59,051 bases of DNA from an uncultured Flavobacteriales bacterium (GCA_937901255.1 CALCHN010000073.1:1-59051); one strand, 5' to 3'; positions 16,835 to 26,008 are shown, counted from the first letter of the stretch. A program made the numbers and translations. The notes: generated by a model from the sequence alone, not told the origin.

Positions 16835-18073
16835 CTATAAAAAGTAAACATATAAATAATGAATACTAAAATAGATAAAGAAAAGTATTCCAATAATACT
16901 CACTATTCTAAGTAGAGTGGAGGGTTGCTTTGCTTTAGGAATATCTTTTCCTGTAATAACTAAATAATTAAGGATAGCTAAAATTGGAGAAGATAAAAAA
17001 GCGATAGCTGTAGCAAAATCAATTAAGGTTTTCATATTTGCGGAAAAGAAAGCGATAATAATAACACTTCCAACAGCTAATAATATTAGCCATAACCAAT
17101 AAATTGAAGTAGCTTTTTTTTGAGTTGTATTTAATAAAATAGCAGAAGTTTCTGCCATAACTCTTGGTTGTGCATCTAAACAAGTTAAGGAGGTACTAAA
17201 CATGGTGGTTAATGCTGCTACAGCAATAATTAGGTAAGACCACTCACCAATATTGGAGGTATAAATTTTAAGGATTTGTTTGGTAAATTCACTTCCGTTG
17301 GGAGAAAGCTCAACACCTGTACCGTAAATACTTACAGCTCCTAAACCTAAAAAAGATAAGGCTAATATTAAAGTAGCCCAATAGCCTAATTTAAAATCAA
17401 ACATAATGTCTTTGTAGCTAATTGTTTTATCTTTATTGTGATTCGTTTTTTCTGTTGTCCATATAGAATGCCACACAGAAATATCAAACGGAGCTGGCAT
17501 CCAACCCATAAGAGCAATTAAAAAAAGCATATGATTTTTATTAGAAAAAGAAAATATTGTTTTTAGTGAATTATCTTGTTGATAATCTCCAAAAAGTGAA
17601 ATTAAAAAAGTGCTGATGGTTGCTAAAGCCAGTAAGCTTATAATGAATTTCATACTGGTATCAAGTACTTTATATTTTCCTATCATTAAAAATAAACAAC
17701 ATACAAAAAGTACGAGTGACACTATGCTCCAAATGGGTAAATGAATATGAAAAACTTCGGCAACAATTCCTGCGGTAACTATGGTAACGGCAGATTGTAT
17801 GATAAACATTCCTAAAAATGTTATTAAAAAAAATAAAATTACCGACCATTTACCTAAATTTTTGTATCCGTAAAGTATGTTTTTTCCTGTTATAGCAGCA
17901 TAACGAGGACCGTACTCAAAAAAAGGATATTTTAAAATAATAACGATTAAAATTGCCCAAATAAGTTGATATCCGAAATCGGCTCCAGCTCGTGTAGATT
18001 GGATAAGATGAGAAACTCCAACAGCAGCTCCAGCGTATAGTAATCCAGGTCCAAGTTTTTTATACCAGCTCAT
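16835..18073 (-). CDS. Nramp-superfamily transporter with altered metal site
   Basis: A 412-residue inner-membrane protein with 11 or so transmembrane segments of the Nramp (MntH) superfamily. The start is KKLGPGLLYAGAAVGVSHLI and the tail is typical. The usual metal-binding DPGN of TM1 is replaced by GVSH (about residues 19-22), and the TM6 MPH is MPAP (residues 192-195). It is therefore probably not a standard Mn/Fe importer; Nramp relatives moving Mg or other substrates show other changes at these sites. It stands alone on its strand, with the T9SS esterase divergent. Confidence 0.85.
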   Translation of the reverse strand: MSWYKKLGPGLLYAGAAVGVSHLIQSTRAGADFGYQLIWAILIVIILKYPFFEYGPRYAAITGKNILYGYKNLGKWSVILFFLITFLGMFIIQSAVTIVTAGIVAEVFHIHLPIWSIVSLVLFVCCLFLMIGKYKVLDTSMKFIISLLALATISTFLISLFGDYQQDNSLKTIFSFSNKNHMLFLIALMGWMPAPFDISVWHSIWTTEKTNHNKDKTISYKDIMFDFKLGYWATLILALSFLGLGAVSIYGTGVELSPNGSEFTKQILKIYTSNIGEWSYLIIAVAALTTMFSTSLTCLDAQPRVMAETSAILLNTTQKKATSIYWLWLILLAVGSVIIIAFFSANMKTLIDFATAIAFLSSPILAILNYLVITGKDIPKAKQPSTLLRIVSIIGILFFIYFSIHYLYVYFL

Positions 18074-18213
18074 TTTTAGAAGTTTAAAGTGAACAAAGTA
18101 AAATTAATTTTCAAGAATAAAAAAATACTATGAAATAAAATAATTGAGCTAAGTGACTTATTTTTATAAAAAATAGTTTATTTTAGTTGCAAATTTTAAA
18201 TAAACAAAAAACT

Positions 18214-19458
18214 ATGAAAAAAATTTACACTTTATTTACAATAGCAATTTTAGGTTCAATAGAGGTTCTTGCCCAATGTAATGGCAGGTATCAAACCAAT
18301 ATTTATACTAATGTAAATGTAACTACCGTACAATATGGTAGCAATATGGATTTAAACAACAATGTTGTTGATTTATTTATGGACATTTATCAACCACAAG
18401 GAGATACAGCAACATCAAGACCATTGGTTATATTTGCTCATGGTGGTTCTTTTTCAACTGGTTCAAGAACATCTCCAGAGTTAGTATATTTTGCTACAGA
18501 ATTAGCAAAAAAAGGTTATATATGTGCTTCTATAAGCTACAGATTAGCACCAAGTGCATTTTCTTTATTAGCTGAAGAAACAACTTTTAAAGTAGTATTT
18601 GGAGCAATTCAAGATGGAAAAGCTGCCATTCGTTATTTTAGACAAGATGCTGCTAATGCAAATCTTTATAAAATTGACGAAGAACAAATTTTTATTGGAG
18701 GAACATCTGCCGGTGGAATTTTAGCTTTTAACTTAGTTTATGGTGATGATGTAAATAAATTACCTGCTCAGTGGCAAACTTGGTTAAGTGAAATTGGTGG
18801 ATTGGAAGGAAGTAGTGGAAATCCTGGATATTGCTCTAGAGCTTCTGGTACTTTTGGATTTGCTGGAGGAGTAGCCGATACTGCATGGATAAACGGAGAT
18901 GATGTTCCTTTGTATGCTTGCCATACTTTTGGAGACCAAACCGTTTTATATGATTATGGACAACCTTTAGGTGGTTTAACACCAGTTAATCTTTATGGTA
19001 GCGGACCAATAAACACCAGAATGGATGGACAAGGCATTTATAATCATTTAGATCCATACACAGGAAGTGATCATCCACCATTTGCTAACTCTACACCGAT
19101 TTTAGATACTACAAACACTAATCTTACGGCTTTCTTATATAATATTTTAGATTGCAACCCTAGCAACCTTAAAAATCCTAATCAGAAAGATTGTAGCACT
19201 TTTGTAGGAGTTAATGAATTTGATAAACAGCATATTGAATTATTGGTTTACCCAAATCCTGCTGTTGAATTTATTACTATTGATTTAAAAGAAATGAATT
19301 CAGCTAATAATGTAGTGGAAATTACAAATACGTTAGGTCAGGTGGTTTTTACTCAAACTGCTAATGAAAACATGTTAAAAGTAAATGTAAGTGTATTTCC
19401 AAATGGAGCTTATATTGTTAATGTAAATGGTGTGTCTCAACTATTTATTAAGAAATAA
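18214..19458 (+). CDS. T9SS-secreted alpha/beta-hydrolase (esterase)
   Basis: A 414-residue secreted hydrolase. The chosen start gives MKKIYTLFTIAILGSIEVLA and a signal peptidase site before Q; an in-frame start 27 bp upstream would prefix the signal. The fold is carboxylesterase-like. The oxyanion strand PLVIFAHGGSFSTGSR is followed by the nucleophile Ser in IGGTSAGGILAF (GxSxG) and the late His in YNHLDPYTGSDHPPF. The last 80 residues are a type A T9SS C-terminal domain: VYPNPAVEFITIDL, VEITNTLGQVVFTQ, FPNGAYIVNVN and a final FIKK. The protein should cross the outer membrane and lose or anchor by this tail. Substrate is unknown. Confidence 0.9.
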   Translation: MKKIYTLFTIAILGSIEVLAQCNGRYQTNIYTNVNVTTVQYGSNMDLNNNVVDLFMDIYQPQGDTATSRPLVIFAHGGSFSTGSRTSPELVYFATELAKKGYICASISYRLAPSAFSLLAEETTFKVVFGAIQDGKAAIRYFRQDAANANLYKIDEEQIFIGGTSAGGILAFNLVYGDDVNKLPAQWQTWLSEIGGLEGSSGNPGYCSRASGTFGFAGGVADTAWINGDDVPLYACHTFGDQTVLYDYGQPLGGLTPVNLYGSGPINTRMDGQGIYNHLDPYTGSDHPPFANSTPILDTTNTNLTAFLYNILDCNPSNLKNPNQKDCSTFVGVNEFDKQHIELLVYPNPAVEFITIDLKEMNSANNVVEITNTLGQVVFTQTANENMLKVNVSVFPNGAYIVNVNGVSQLFIKK

Positions 19459-19479
19459 GTTTAGGATGTTTTACGAACA

Positions 19480-19515
19480 AAAAAAGCCAAGTGAATTTCA
19501 CTTGGCTTTTTTTAT
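19480..19515. terminator. Bidirectional terminator between esterase and pdhC
   Basis: GCCAAGTGA (19486-19494) pairs with TCACTTGGC (19498-19506), flanked by A5 and T8 runs. It serves the converging esterase and dihydrolipoamide acetyltransferase genes. Confidence 0.92.
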
Positions 19516-19531
19516 TTATAAGATTTAAGTA

Positions 19532-21145
19532 TTAAATACTTTGTTGTCCCAACATAATAACTGGATTCTCCATTAGGTGTTTAAAGGTTTGTAAGAAAGC
19601 TGCTCCGCTAGCTCCATCAACAACTCTGTGGTCGCAAGAAAGCGTAACTTTCATAACGTTACCCGGAACAATTTGTCCGTTTTTAACTACAGGCGTTTCT
19701 TTAATACCTCCAACAGCCATAATACAAGCATCTGGTGGATTGATAATAGCAGTAAACTCGTCTATACCAAACATTCCTAAATTAGAAATAGTAAAGGTAC
19801 TTCCTTCCCAATCTTGTGGTTGAAGTTTTTTATCTTTCGCTTTTTGAGCAAACTCTTTTACTTCAGAAGTAATGATACTCAACGGTTTTCCATCAGCAAA
19901 ACGAACAACAGGAACCAATAAGCCTTCTTCAACAGCTACCGCCACACCAATGTTTACATGTTCGTTGTATCTTATTTTATCTCCTAACCATGAAGAATTT
20001 ACTTTTGGATGTTTTTTCAATGCTAATGCAGCAGCTTTAATAACAAAATCGTTGAAAGATATTTTTGCTGCAGCAATTTCGTTAATGGATTTTCTTGCAT
20101 CAATAGCTCTGTCCATATCAATTTCTATGGTTAAGTAGAAATGTGGTGCAGAAAATTTACTTTCGCCCAATCTTCTTGCAATGGTTTTACGCATTTGAGA
20201 AACAGGCTCTTCGGTATATTTTTCAACTCCAACAAAAGAAGCGGACGAAGTACCTCCTTGGTAATTTTCAACATCAGATTTAATAATTCTTCCGCCATCT
20301 CCACTTCCTTTTATTAAAGATAAGTTGATGTTTCTATCTTGAGCAATTTTTTTTGCTAGGGGAGAAGCAATAATTCTACTTCCTGTAGCAGTATTGTTTT
20401 GTGTTTGAGTAGAAGTAGTGCTGGTTGTTTTTGTTTCTTCTTTTGGTTGTGCTTTAGGTTCTTCGGTTTGTTTTGGTTTTTCTTCCGTTTTATTAGCACC
20501 TGCTATTTCTGCTTTTATTAAGGTTTCAAAGTCAGCACCTTTCTCTCCAATAATGGCTAAAATAGCATCTACAGGAGCAGAGCCACCTTCTTCAATTCCA
20601 ATATGTAATAAAACACCATCTTCAAAAGATTCGAATTCCATGGTAGCTTTATCCGTTTCTATTTCTGCTAATAAATCTCCAGAAGCTACTTTATCGCCCA
20701 CTTTTTTATGCCACTTTGCAACAACACCTTCTGTCATGGTATCACTTAGTTTAGGCATTTTTACCACCGTTGCATTAATTCCTGAAGTATCTATTTTTTC
20801 GGTTGCTTCCTCTTTTTTGTTGTCAGCCTTAGCTTCAGCTTTTTCAGTAGTTTGTGGTTTTTCTTCTGTTTTATCTTCATCTTTTAAAAGAGCAGAATAA
20901 TCTTCACCTTTTTCTCCGAAAATAGCAAGAATAGTATCTACGGGAGCAGCATCTTTTTCTTTAACACCAATATATAATAACGTACCATCAACAAAAGATT
21001 CAAATTCCATGGTAGCTTTATCTGTTTCAATTTCAGCTAATAAGTCACCTTCTTTAACTGTATCACCAACTTTTTTGTGCCATTTTGCAACAACACCTTC
21101 TGTCATGGTATCACTTAATTTGGGCATTCTAACTATTTCAGCCAT
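19532..21145 (-). CDS. pdhC: Pyruvate dehydrogenase E2, dihydrolipoamide acetyltransferase
   Basis: A 537-residue E2 core of the pyruvate dehydrogenase complex, transferring acetyl from lipoyl-lysine to CoA. Two lipoyl domains (about residues 1-80 and 128-205) each carry the modified Lys in IETDKATMEFESF. Ala/Lys/Glu/Thr-rich linkers follow. The peripheral subunit-binding domain is RIIASPLAKKIAQDRNINLS (about 255-290). The catalytic domain closes with SCDHRVVDGASGAAFLQTF, containing the active His and Asp. The gene begins 69 bp after pdhA and is surely its operon partner. Confidence 0.96.
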   Translation of the reverse strand: MAEIVRMPKLSDTMTEGVVAKWHKKVGDTVKEGDLLAEIETDKATMEFESFVDGTLLYIGVKEKDAAPVDTILAIFGEKGEDYSALLKDEDKTEEKPQTTEKAEAKADNKKEEATEKIDTSGINATVVKMPKLSDTMTEGVVAKWHKKVGDKVASGDLLAEIETDKATMEFESFEDGVLLHIGIEEGGSAPVDAILAIIGEKGADFETLIKAEIAGANKTEEKPKQTEEPKAQPKEETKTTSTTSTQTQNNTATGSRIIASPLAKKIAQDRNINLSLIKGSGDGGRIIKSDVENYQGGTSSASFVGVEKYTEEPVSQMRKTIARRLGESKFSAPHFYLTIEIDMDRAIDARKSINEIAAAKISFNDFVIKAAALALKKHPKVNSSWLGDKIRYNEHVNIGVAVAVEEGLLVPVVRFADGKPLSIITSEVKEFAQKAKDKKLQPQDWEGSTFTISNLGMFGIDEFTAIINPPDACIMAVGGIKETPVVKNGQIVPGNVMKVTLSCDHRVVDGASGAAFLQTFKHLMENPVIMLGQQSI

Positions 21146-21214
21146 ATTCTATATTCGTTTATTGCTCACTAAATAGAGCTTGGTTTTTAATTTTATTTTT
21201 AATTAATGGGCTAA

Positions 21215-22213
21215 CTAATCTTTAATAAACGGGTAGTTTGGTTCAGCATAAATTTCTTCATACATATCTTCCGGCTCCGGAAATGGAGATTCTTCAGCAA
21301 ATTTAATCGCGTCAACAATTTCTTGTTTCACTTTTTCATGTATCGCTTCAATTTGCTTATCGGTAGCGTATTTGTTCTTTTTTATTACTTGCAACACTTT
21401 TTCAATAGGGTCGTTGCTAATATATTGTTCTTCTTCTTCTTTGGTTCTATACTTTCTAGGATCAGACATAGAGTGTCCTTTATATCTGTACGTTTCCATT
21501 TCTAACAAATAAGGTCCTTTTCCGTCTCTACAATGTTTGGCTGCTTTTTCAATAGCATGATGCACTGCTTCAACATCCATTCCATCAACAGCTTCACTAG
21601 GCATCTCGTAACTCAATCCTATTTTATGTAATTCAGTAACGTTAGATGTTCTTTCTACAGAAGTTCCCATCGCATATTTATTGTTTTCAATAATAAATAT
21701 AACAGGTAGTTTCCAAGTCATAGCCATATTAAAAGCTTCGTGTAACGCTCCTTGTCTGATAGCTCCATCTCCCATAGAACACATGGTAATGTTATCATTT
21801 CCTTTGTACTTATCAGCAAATGCTAAACCTGCTCCTAAAGGAATCTGACCACCAACAATTCCGTGACCACCAAAAACTTTTCTACTTACATCAAACATGT
21901 GCATAGATCCACCTTTACCTTTAGATAATCCTGTTTTTTTACCGTAAAGCTCTGCCATTAAATATTTAATTTCAGTTCCTTTACCAATAGGGTGGGCATG
22001 ACATCTGTATGCAGTTATCATATTGTCCTCAGGACGAGTTGCAGAAACAGCTCCAGCAACAACCGCTTCCTGTCCTATATATAAATGAAGAAATCCTCCG
22101 AATACTCGTTGAATGTACAGCTGACTAAGTTTTTCTTCAAACTTACGCATCATATACATTGACTCGTACCACTTAAGGTATTGCTCTTTTGTGAAGGTTG
22201 ATTTTTTTGCCAT
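21215..22213 (-). CDS. pdhA: Pyruvate dehydrogenase E1 component, alpha subunit
   Basis: A 332-residue thiamine-diphosphate-dependent E1-alpha. Landmarks are YIGQEAVVAGAVSATRPED, the AYRCHAHPIGKG segment, the ThDP-binding GDGAIRQGALHEAFNMA...NNKYAMGTS, and the phosphorylation-loop region ETYRYKGHSMSDPRKYRTKE. It decarboxylates pyruvate together with E1-beta. The order E1-alpha then E2 without E1-beta in between is usual in Flavobacteriia, so the beta subunit is expected elsewhere. A TAAATTTG -7 box lies 20 bp upstream. Confidence 0.96.
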   Translation of the reverse strand: MAKKSTFTKEQYLKWYESMYMMRKFEEKLSQLYIQRVFGGFLHLYIGQEAVVAGAVSATRPEDNMITAYRCHAHPIGKGTEIKYLMAELYGKKTGLSKGKGGSMHMFDVSRKVFGGHGIVGGQIPLGAGLAFADKYKGNDNITMCSMGDGAIRQGALHEAFNMAMTWKLPVIFIIENNKYAMGTSVERTSNVTELHKIGLSYEMPSEAVDGMDVEAVHHAIEKAAKHCRDGKGPYLLEMETYRYKGHSMSDPRKYRTKEEEEQYISNDPIEKVLQVIKKNKYATDKQIEAIHEKVKQEIVDAIKFAEESPFPEPEDMYEEIYAEPNYPFIKD

Positions 22214-22232
22214 AATATTATTTTTAGTGATG

Positions 22233-22240
22233 CAAATTTA
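22233..22240 (-). promoter_or_regulatory. -7 box for pdhA-pdhC
   Basis: CAAATTTA on the plus strand reads TAAATTTG on the minus strand, 20 bp before the pdhA start. No clear -33 TTTG could be matched 19-22 bp upstream. Confidence 0.5.
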
Positions 22241-22405
22241 TAAATATACCTTTTAAAAAAAGCTTTTTTTAGAGGAATTCCTTTTTTATTCGATTTTATC
22301 AAAAAATAATAGTTGCTTTTAATTTTCTAATCCCCTGATTTGTTTACGGATAAACTTATGGTTAAAAAAATAAGTGCAATTTTTTGATAGCAGACTAAAA
22401 TATTA

Positions 22406-22421
22406 ATCGTAATATTGCGAT
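22406..22421. promoter_or_regulatory. Palindromic ArsR operator over the ars promoter
   Basis: ATCGTAATATTGCGAT is a 16-bp palindrome with one mismatched pair. It overlaps TAATATTG (22410-22417), a near -7 box, with TTTG at 22383-22386. It lies 18 bp upstream of the arsR ATG, so binding of the repressor would block the promoter. The form is that expected of an ArsR/SmtB site. Confidence 0.7.
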
Positions 22422-22438
22422 ATAAAATTATTACAACT

Positions 22439-22765
22439 ATGGGAACAACAAAAACAGAAGCCTATACAATAGCGCAAATGGAAATAGCTCAATTGTTTAA
22501 AGCAATAGGCCATCCCGCAAGGATAGCCATTTTAGAATATTTAATTCAACGAAAGACGTGTGTTTGTGGTGAAGTTGTAGATGAACTGAATTTATCTCAA
22601 TCAACCATTTCTCAACATTTAAAAGCACTGAAAGAAGCTCAGATAATTAAAGGTGAAATTGAAGGCGTAAAAACGTGTTATTGTGTAAACGAAGACAAAT
22701 TAAAATTAATTCAAAATATTATTAATCAATACATTATTAATCTATCAGCAACAACATGCTGTTAA
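22439..22765 (+). CDS. arsR: ArsR-family metalloregulatory repressor
   Basis: A 108-residue winged-helix repressor that releases DNA when it binds arsenite or a related metalloid. The ATG at 22439 is preferred to an upstream TTG that would sit inside the operator. The helix-turn-helix is ELNLSQSTISQHLKALKEAQ. The sensing cysteines are Cys-Val-Cys in QRKTCVCGEVVDEL at the start of the DNA-binding region (the ArsR CxC site), with further cysteines in KTCYCVNED and the C-terminal TTCC. It heads the operon with arsM and acr3. Confidence 0.93.
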   Translation: MGTTKTEAYTIAQMEIAQLFKAIGHPARIAILEYLIQRKTCVCGEVVDELNLSQSTISQHLKALKEAQIIKGEIEGVKTCYCVNEDKLKLIQNIINQYIINLSATTCC

Positions 22766-22779
22766 AAAAATTATAAGAT

Positions 22780-23622
22780 ATGCAAACATCAGAAGACATA
22801 AAAAAAATGGTAGCTGACAAATACAGCGAAATAGCCAATCAATCTCAAACAGAAAATGCTAATTCTTGTTGTGGAGTAGGAGGTTGCGGAACAGTTGACT
22901 ATGCTGTTTTTGCAGAGGACTATTCTGCTTTAAAAGGTTATCAATCGGATGCCGACTTAGGCTTAGGTTGTGGTTTACCAACGGCTTTTGCTAAAATAAA
23001 AACAGGCGATAAAGTGTTAGACTTGGGTTCTGGTGCAGGAAACGATTGTTTTGTTGCCAGAGAAATTGTTGGAGAATCAGGAAAAGTTATTGGCATAGAT
23101 ATGACAGATGCCATGATAGAAAAAGCTCGTACAAATGCCGATAAATTAGGGTTTAACAATGTGGAATTTAGAAAAGGCGACATTGAAAACTTACCAATAG
23201 GTGGCAACAGTATTGATGTGGTGGTAAGCAATTGTGTGTTAAATTTAGTTCCCGATAAAAACAAAGCTTTTCAGGAAACCTTTAGAGTGTTGAAGCCAGG
23301 CGGACATTTTTCTGTTTCGGATGTGGTGCTAAAAGGTAACTTGCCAGAAAAATTAAAAAATGACGCTGAAATGTATGCCGGTTGTGTTTCCGGAGCTATT
23401 CAATTGGATGAATATTTAGACATCATTAAAAATGCAGGCTTTAAAAACATTACCGTTCAAAAAGAAAAAAGCATCGTATTGCCTAAAGAGATTGTTGCTG
23501 AATATTTATCTGAGCAAGAACTAACGAAATATTACGAATCTCCAGACTTTGGTATTTACAGTGTAACGGTTTATGCTGAAAAAGCCGAAAGTTGTTGCGA
23601 TCCGAGTTCAAACTGTTGTTAA
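22780..23622 (+). CDS. arsM: Arsenite S-adenosylmethionine methyltransferase
   Basis: A 280-residue ArsM that methylates As(III) to volatile or less toxic forms. SAM motif I is VLDLGSGAGNDCFVAREIVG, with GIDMTDAMIEKA as motif II. Arsenite-binding cysteines are recognisable in NSCCGVGGCG near residue 30, GLGCGLP at about 68, NCVLNLVPD and MYAGCVSGA. The tail ends ESCCDPSSNCC, an added Cys-rich end that could also bind metalloid. It lies 14 bp after arsR and 18 bp before acr3. Confidence 0.94.
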   Translation: MQTSEDIKKMVADKYSEIANQSQTENANSCCGVGGCGTVDYAVFAEDYSALKGYQSDADLGLGCGLPTAFAKIKTGDKVLDLGSGAGNDCFVAREIVGESGKVIGIDMTDAMIEKARTNADKLGFNNVEFRKGDIENLPIGGNSIDVVVSNCVLNLVPDKNKAFQETFRVLKPGGHFSVSDVVLKGNLPEKLKNDAEMYAGCVSGAIQLDEYLDIIKNAGFKNITVQKEKSIVLPKEIVAEYLSEQELTKYYESPDFGIYSVTVYAEKAESCCDPSSNCC

Positions 23623-23640
23623 TTTTCTAAAGCTAATTGA

Positions 23641-24687
23641 ATGGGAACTTTTGAGCGTTATTTAACCCTTTGGGTATTGCTTTGTATTGGAGCAGGAATT
23701 TTAATAGGCAATTGGTTTGGAACTCATATAGAAGTATTGAGTAGTTGGAACATTTCAACGGTAAATATTCCTGTAGCGATATTGGTTTGGTTAATGATTT
23801 ACCCCATGATGGTGCAAATAGATTTTTCATCGTTAAAAAATGTAGCTTCAAATTGGAAGGGATTAGGACTTACGGTTGTCATCAATTGGTTAATCAAGCC
23901 ATTTACTATGGCCTTTTTTGCATTTATCTTTTTCTATAAAATTTACGAAGCGTATATCACACCCGAAGATGCCGAACAATACTTAGCAGGAGCAATACTC
24001 TTGGGAGCAGCACCTTGTACGGCTATGGTTTTTGTGTGGTCTTATCTTACCAAAGGAGATGCTAATTATACCTTAGTTCAAGTGTCGGTAAACGATATTA
24101 TTTTATTGTTTGCTTTTGTTCCCATTGTGGGCTTTTTGTTTTACTTTTTCGATATTTCAATATTTGCAAGTAGTTCATCATCAGCAGAAATCATCATTCC
24201 GTATCAAGCATTAATTACATCTGTAGTGGTGTTTGTGGTGTTACCCTTATTTTTTGGATATCTATCCAACAAATACCTCATAAAAACAAAAGGAGAGACT
24301 TGGTTTAAAGAGCGATTTTTAGCGAAACTTAAACCCGTTTCTATTGCAGCATTGCTAATTACCTTAATACTGTTGTTTGCTTTTCAGGGAGGAAAAATAG
24401 TCAACGAACCACAAAATATATTATTAATAGCCATTCCATTAACCTTACAAACCTATTTCATTTTCTTTTTAAGTTGGTTGTTGGGTAAATTTTTAAAATT
24501 GCTACACAACATCTGTGCTCCAGCTGCCATGATAGGAGCTAGCAACTTTTTCGAGTTAGCCGTAGCAGTGGCTATTTCTTTATTCGGATTAAATTCCGGA
24601 GCGGCACTAACAACCGTTGTTGGAGTGTTGATTGAAGTCCCTGTAATGCTTTCGTTGGTGGCGATTGCTAATAGGTGGAAGTACTAG
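23641..24687 (+). CDS. acr3: ACR3-family arsenite efflux permease
   Basis: A 348-residue inner-membrane carrier of the BART superfamily with about ten transmembrane helices. ILLGAAPCTAMVFVWSYLTK holds the essential Cys (about Cys126) conserved in ACR3 proteins, followed by GDANYTLVQVSVNDIILL. The C-terminal APAAMIGASNFFELAVAVAI repeats the inverted-topology motif. It exports As(OH)3 by proton exchange. As the last gene of arsR-arsM-acr3 it completes a detoxification unit without an arsC reductase. Confidence 0.94.
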   Translation: MGTFERYLTLWVLLCIGAGILIGNWFGTHIEVLSSWNISTVNIPVAILVWLMIYPMMVQIDFSSLKNVASNWKGLGLTVVINWLIKPFTMAFFAFIFFYKIYEAYITPEDAEQYLAGAILLGAAPCTAMVFVWSYLTKGDANYTLVQVSVNDIILLFAFVPIVGFLFYFFDISIFASSSSSAEIIIPYQALITSVVVFVVLPLFFGYLSNKYLIKTKGETWFKERFLAKLKPVSIAALLITLILLFAFQGGKIVNEPQNILLIAIPLTLQTYFIFFLSWLLGKFLKLLHNICAPAAMIGASNFFELAVAVAISLFGLNSGAALTTVVGVLIEVPVMLSLVAIANRWKY

Positions 24688-25012
24688 GGAGTTTGAAGAC
24701 TGAAGACGGAAGTCAGAAGTTATATCTTAGAGAACTTTGCGAAAAGCTTTGTGTCTTTGCGGTTAAATTTGAAAATAGAGTACACACTTTTTCTTGATAA
24801 AAAGAGCATGTATTTTCAAAACTCAACTTATTTCAACTCACCCCTAGTTATCTTACGATAACTTTTCCCCTCTCTTTTAAGAGAGGAGGCAGGGGAGAGT
24901 TTACGACTAGACTAATCAATAAAATTGAACTGTAATTTGTGTTAACACTTTTGAAAAATTATAAAAGAAATTATATCTGCGGCAGAAAAAATAGTGTATT
25001 TTTATCCCACTT
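24688..25012. other. Intergenic patchwork of short dispersed repeats
   Basis: Three recognisable pieces are present. One is 'gaagactgaagacggaagtcagaag' style sequence at about 24697-24720. The second is AACTTTGCGAAAAGCTTTGT followed by GTCTTTGCGGTTAAA at 24733-24768, a motif I associate with intergenic repeats in this phylum. The third is the 38-bp repeat at 24830-24867, followed by a purine/pyrimidine-rich hairpin (CTCTCTTTTAAGAGAG) at 24870-24886. No gene is seen. Confidence 0.55.
24830..24867 (-). repeat. 38-bp dispersed repeat, copy 2 (inverted)
   Basis: The reverse complement of 24830-24867 matches 7656-7693 at 36 of 38 positions, including the palindrome AGTTATC/GATAACT. The copies lie 17 kb apart in different intergenic regions. 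Confidence 0.8.
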
Positions 25013-25903
25013 ATGAGATTTGCTGCTGTAGATATAGGTTCCAATGCTGTCCGATTACTTTTTTGCGAAGTATATCCTACAGAAACATTCCCTCAACTTA
25101 AAAAAATATCTTTAGTCAGATTACCAATTAGATTGGGAGAAGATGTTTTTACTACTGGAGAAATTTCTCCTATCAACGCCAAAAAACTACTCAAGACCTT
25201 AATTGCTTTTAAACACTTAACAGAAGTTTATGGTGTATTAGATTATGAAATCTGTGCTACTTCTGCCATGCGAGAAGCTACTAATGGAAAAGAAATTGCT
25301 GATCAAATAAAAACTGAAACCGATTTAGACATTAACATTATTGAGGGGAACATGGAGGCAGATATTATTTTTGAAACGCATATTGCCGAAAAAATAGATC
25401 AGAATGGCACCTACCTTTATATGGATGTTGGGGGAGGAAGCACGGAGTTAACCTTATTCAGTAAAGGACAAAAAATTACTTCCCATTCTTTTAGAATAGG
25501 AACCATCCGACTAAAAAACGATATGGTAAAAAAATCTACCTGGTTAGAAATGAAAAGTTGGGTAGAAGAGTTGAGAGACAATTATACCATAGATATGATT
25601 ATTGGAACGGGAGGGAACATCAATTCTATTTATACCTTGTGCCGATTAAGTAATTATAAGATTTTGAAATATGCCAAGCTTAAGCAGATGGATGAATTTT
25701 TAAACGAACACACGCTTGAAGAAAGAAAACTGAAGTTAGGTTTGCGTCCCGATAGAGCCGATGTGATTACACATGCCTCTAAAATATACCTTACGGTAAT
25801 GAAAAAAGCAGGGGTAAAAGATATGTTTGTGCCAAAAGTAGGGTTGGCAGATGGTATAATTAACCAATTATACATTAAACACCTTGAAAAAATAAGCGGT
25901 TAA
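25013..25903 (+). CDS. Ppx/GppA-family exopolyphosphatase
   Basis: A 296-residue ASKHA-fold phosphatase acting on polyphosphate or pppGpp. The first phosphate loop is FAAVDIGSNAVRLLFCEV and the second is YMDVGGGSTELTLFSKG. The catalytic Glu is expected in CATSAMREATNG. It is the short form (two-domain) common in Bacteroidota, without the C-terminal HD domain of E. coli Ppx. It is not clustered with ppk here, so the polyphosphate/ppGpp choice stays open. Confidence 0.9.
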   Translation: MRFAAVDIGSNAVRLLFCEVYPTETFPQLKKISLVRLPIRLGEDVFTTGEISPINAKKLLKTLIAFKHLTEVYGVLDYEICATSAMREATNGKEIADQIKTETDLDINIIEGNMEADIIFETHIAEKIDQNGTYLYMDVGGGSTELTLFSKGQKITSHSFRIGTIRLKNDMVKKSTWLEMKSWVEELRDNYTIDMIIGTGGNINSIYTLCRLSNYKILKYAKLKQMDEFLNEHTLEERKLKLGLRPDRADVITHASKIYLTVMKKAGVKDMFVPKVGLADGIINQLYIKHLEKISG

Positions 25904-26000
25904 ACCCATTTTAATCTACACTAAATTAGCACGATATAAAACAAAGCAGTTTTTACATTATTTTTTTTATATAATTGTTTCGTAAAGTAAAAAGTAGTGC

Positions 26001-26008
26001 TATATTTG
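26001..26008 (+). promoter_or_regulatory. -7 box for the tRNA-Pro gene
   Basis: TATATTTG exactly matches TAnnTTTG and lies 36 bp before the mature tRNA end. The nearest TTG is at 25975-25977, giving a longish 23-bp spacer. Confidence 0.6.

Noticed and set aside
20418..20900. 160-codon plus-strand frame opposite pdhC
   Set aside because: It is antisense to the Ala/Lys/Thr-rich linker and lipoyl domain, whose codon pattern opens the opposite strand; no start context or promoter.
24870..24886. Terminator for acr3
   Set aside because: The hairpin CTCTCTTTTAAGAGAG has no T tract and lies almost 190 bp beyond the stop inside repeat sequence.
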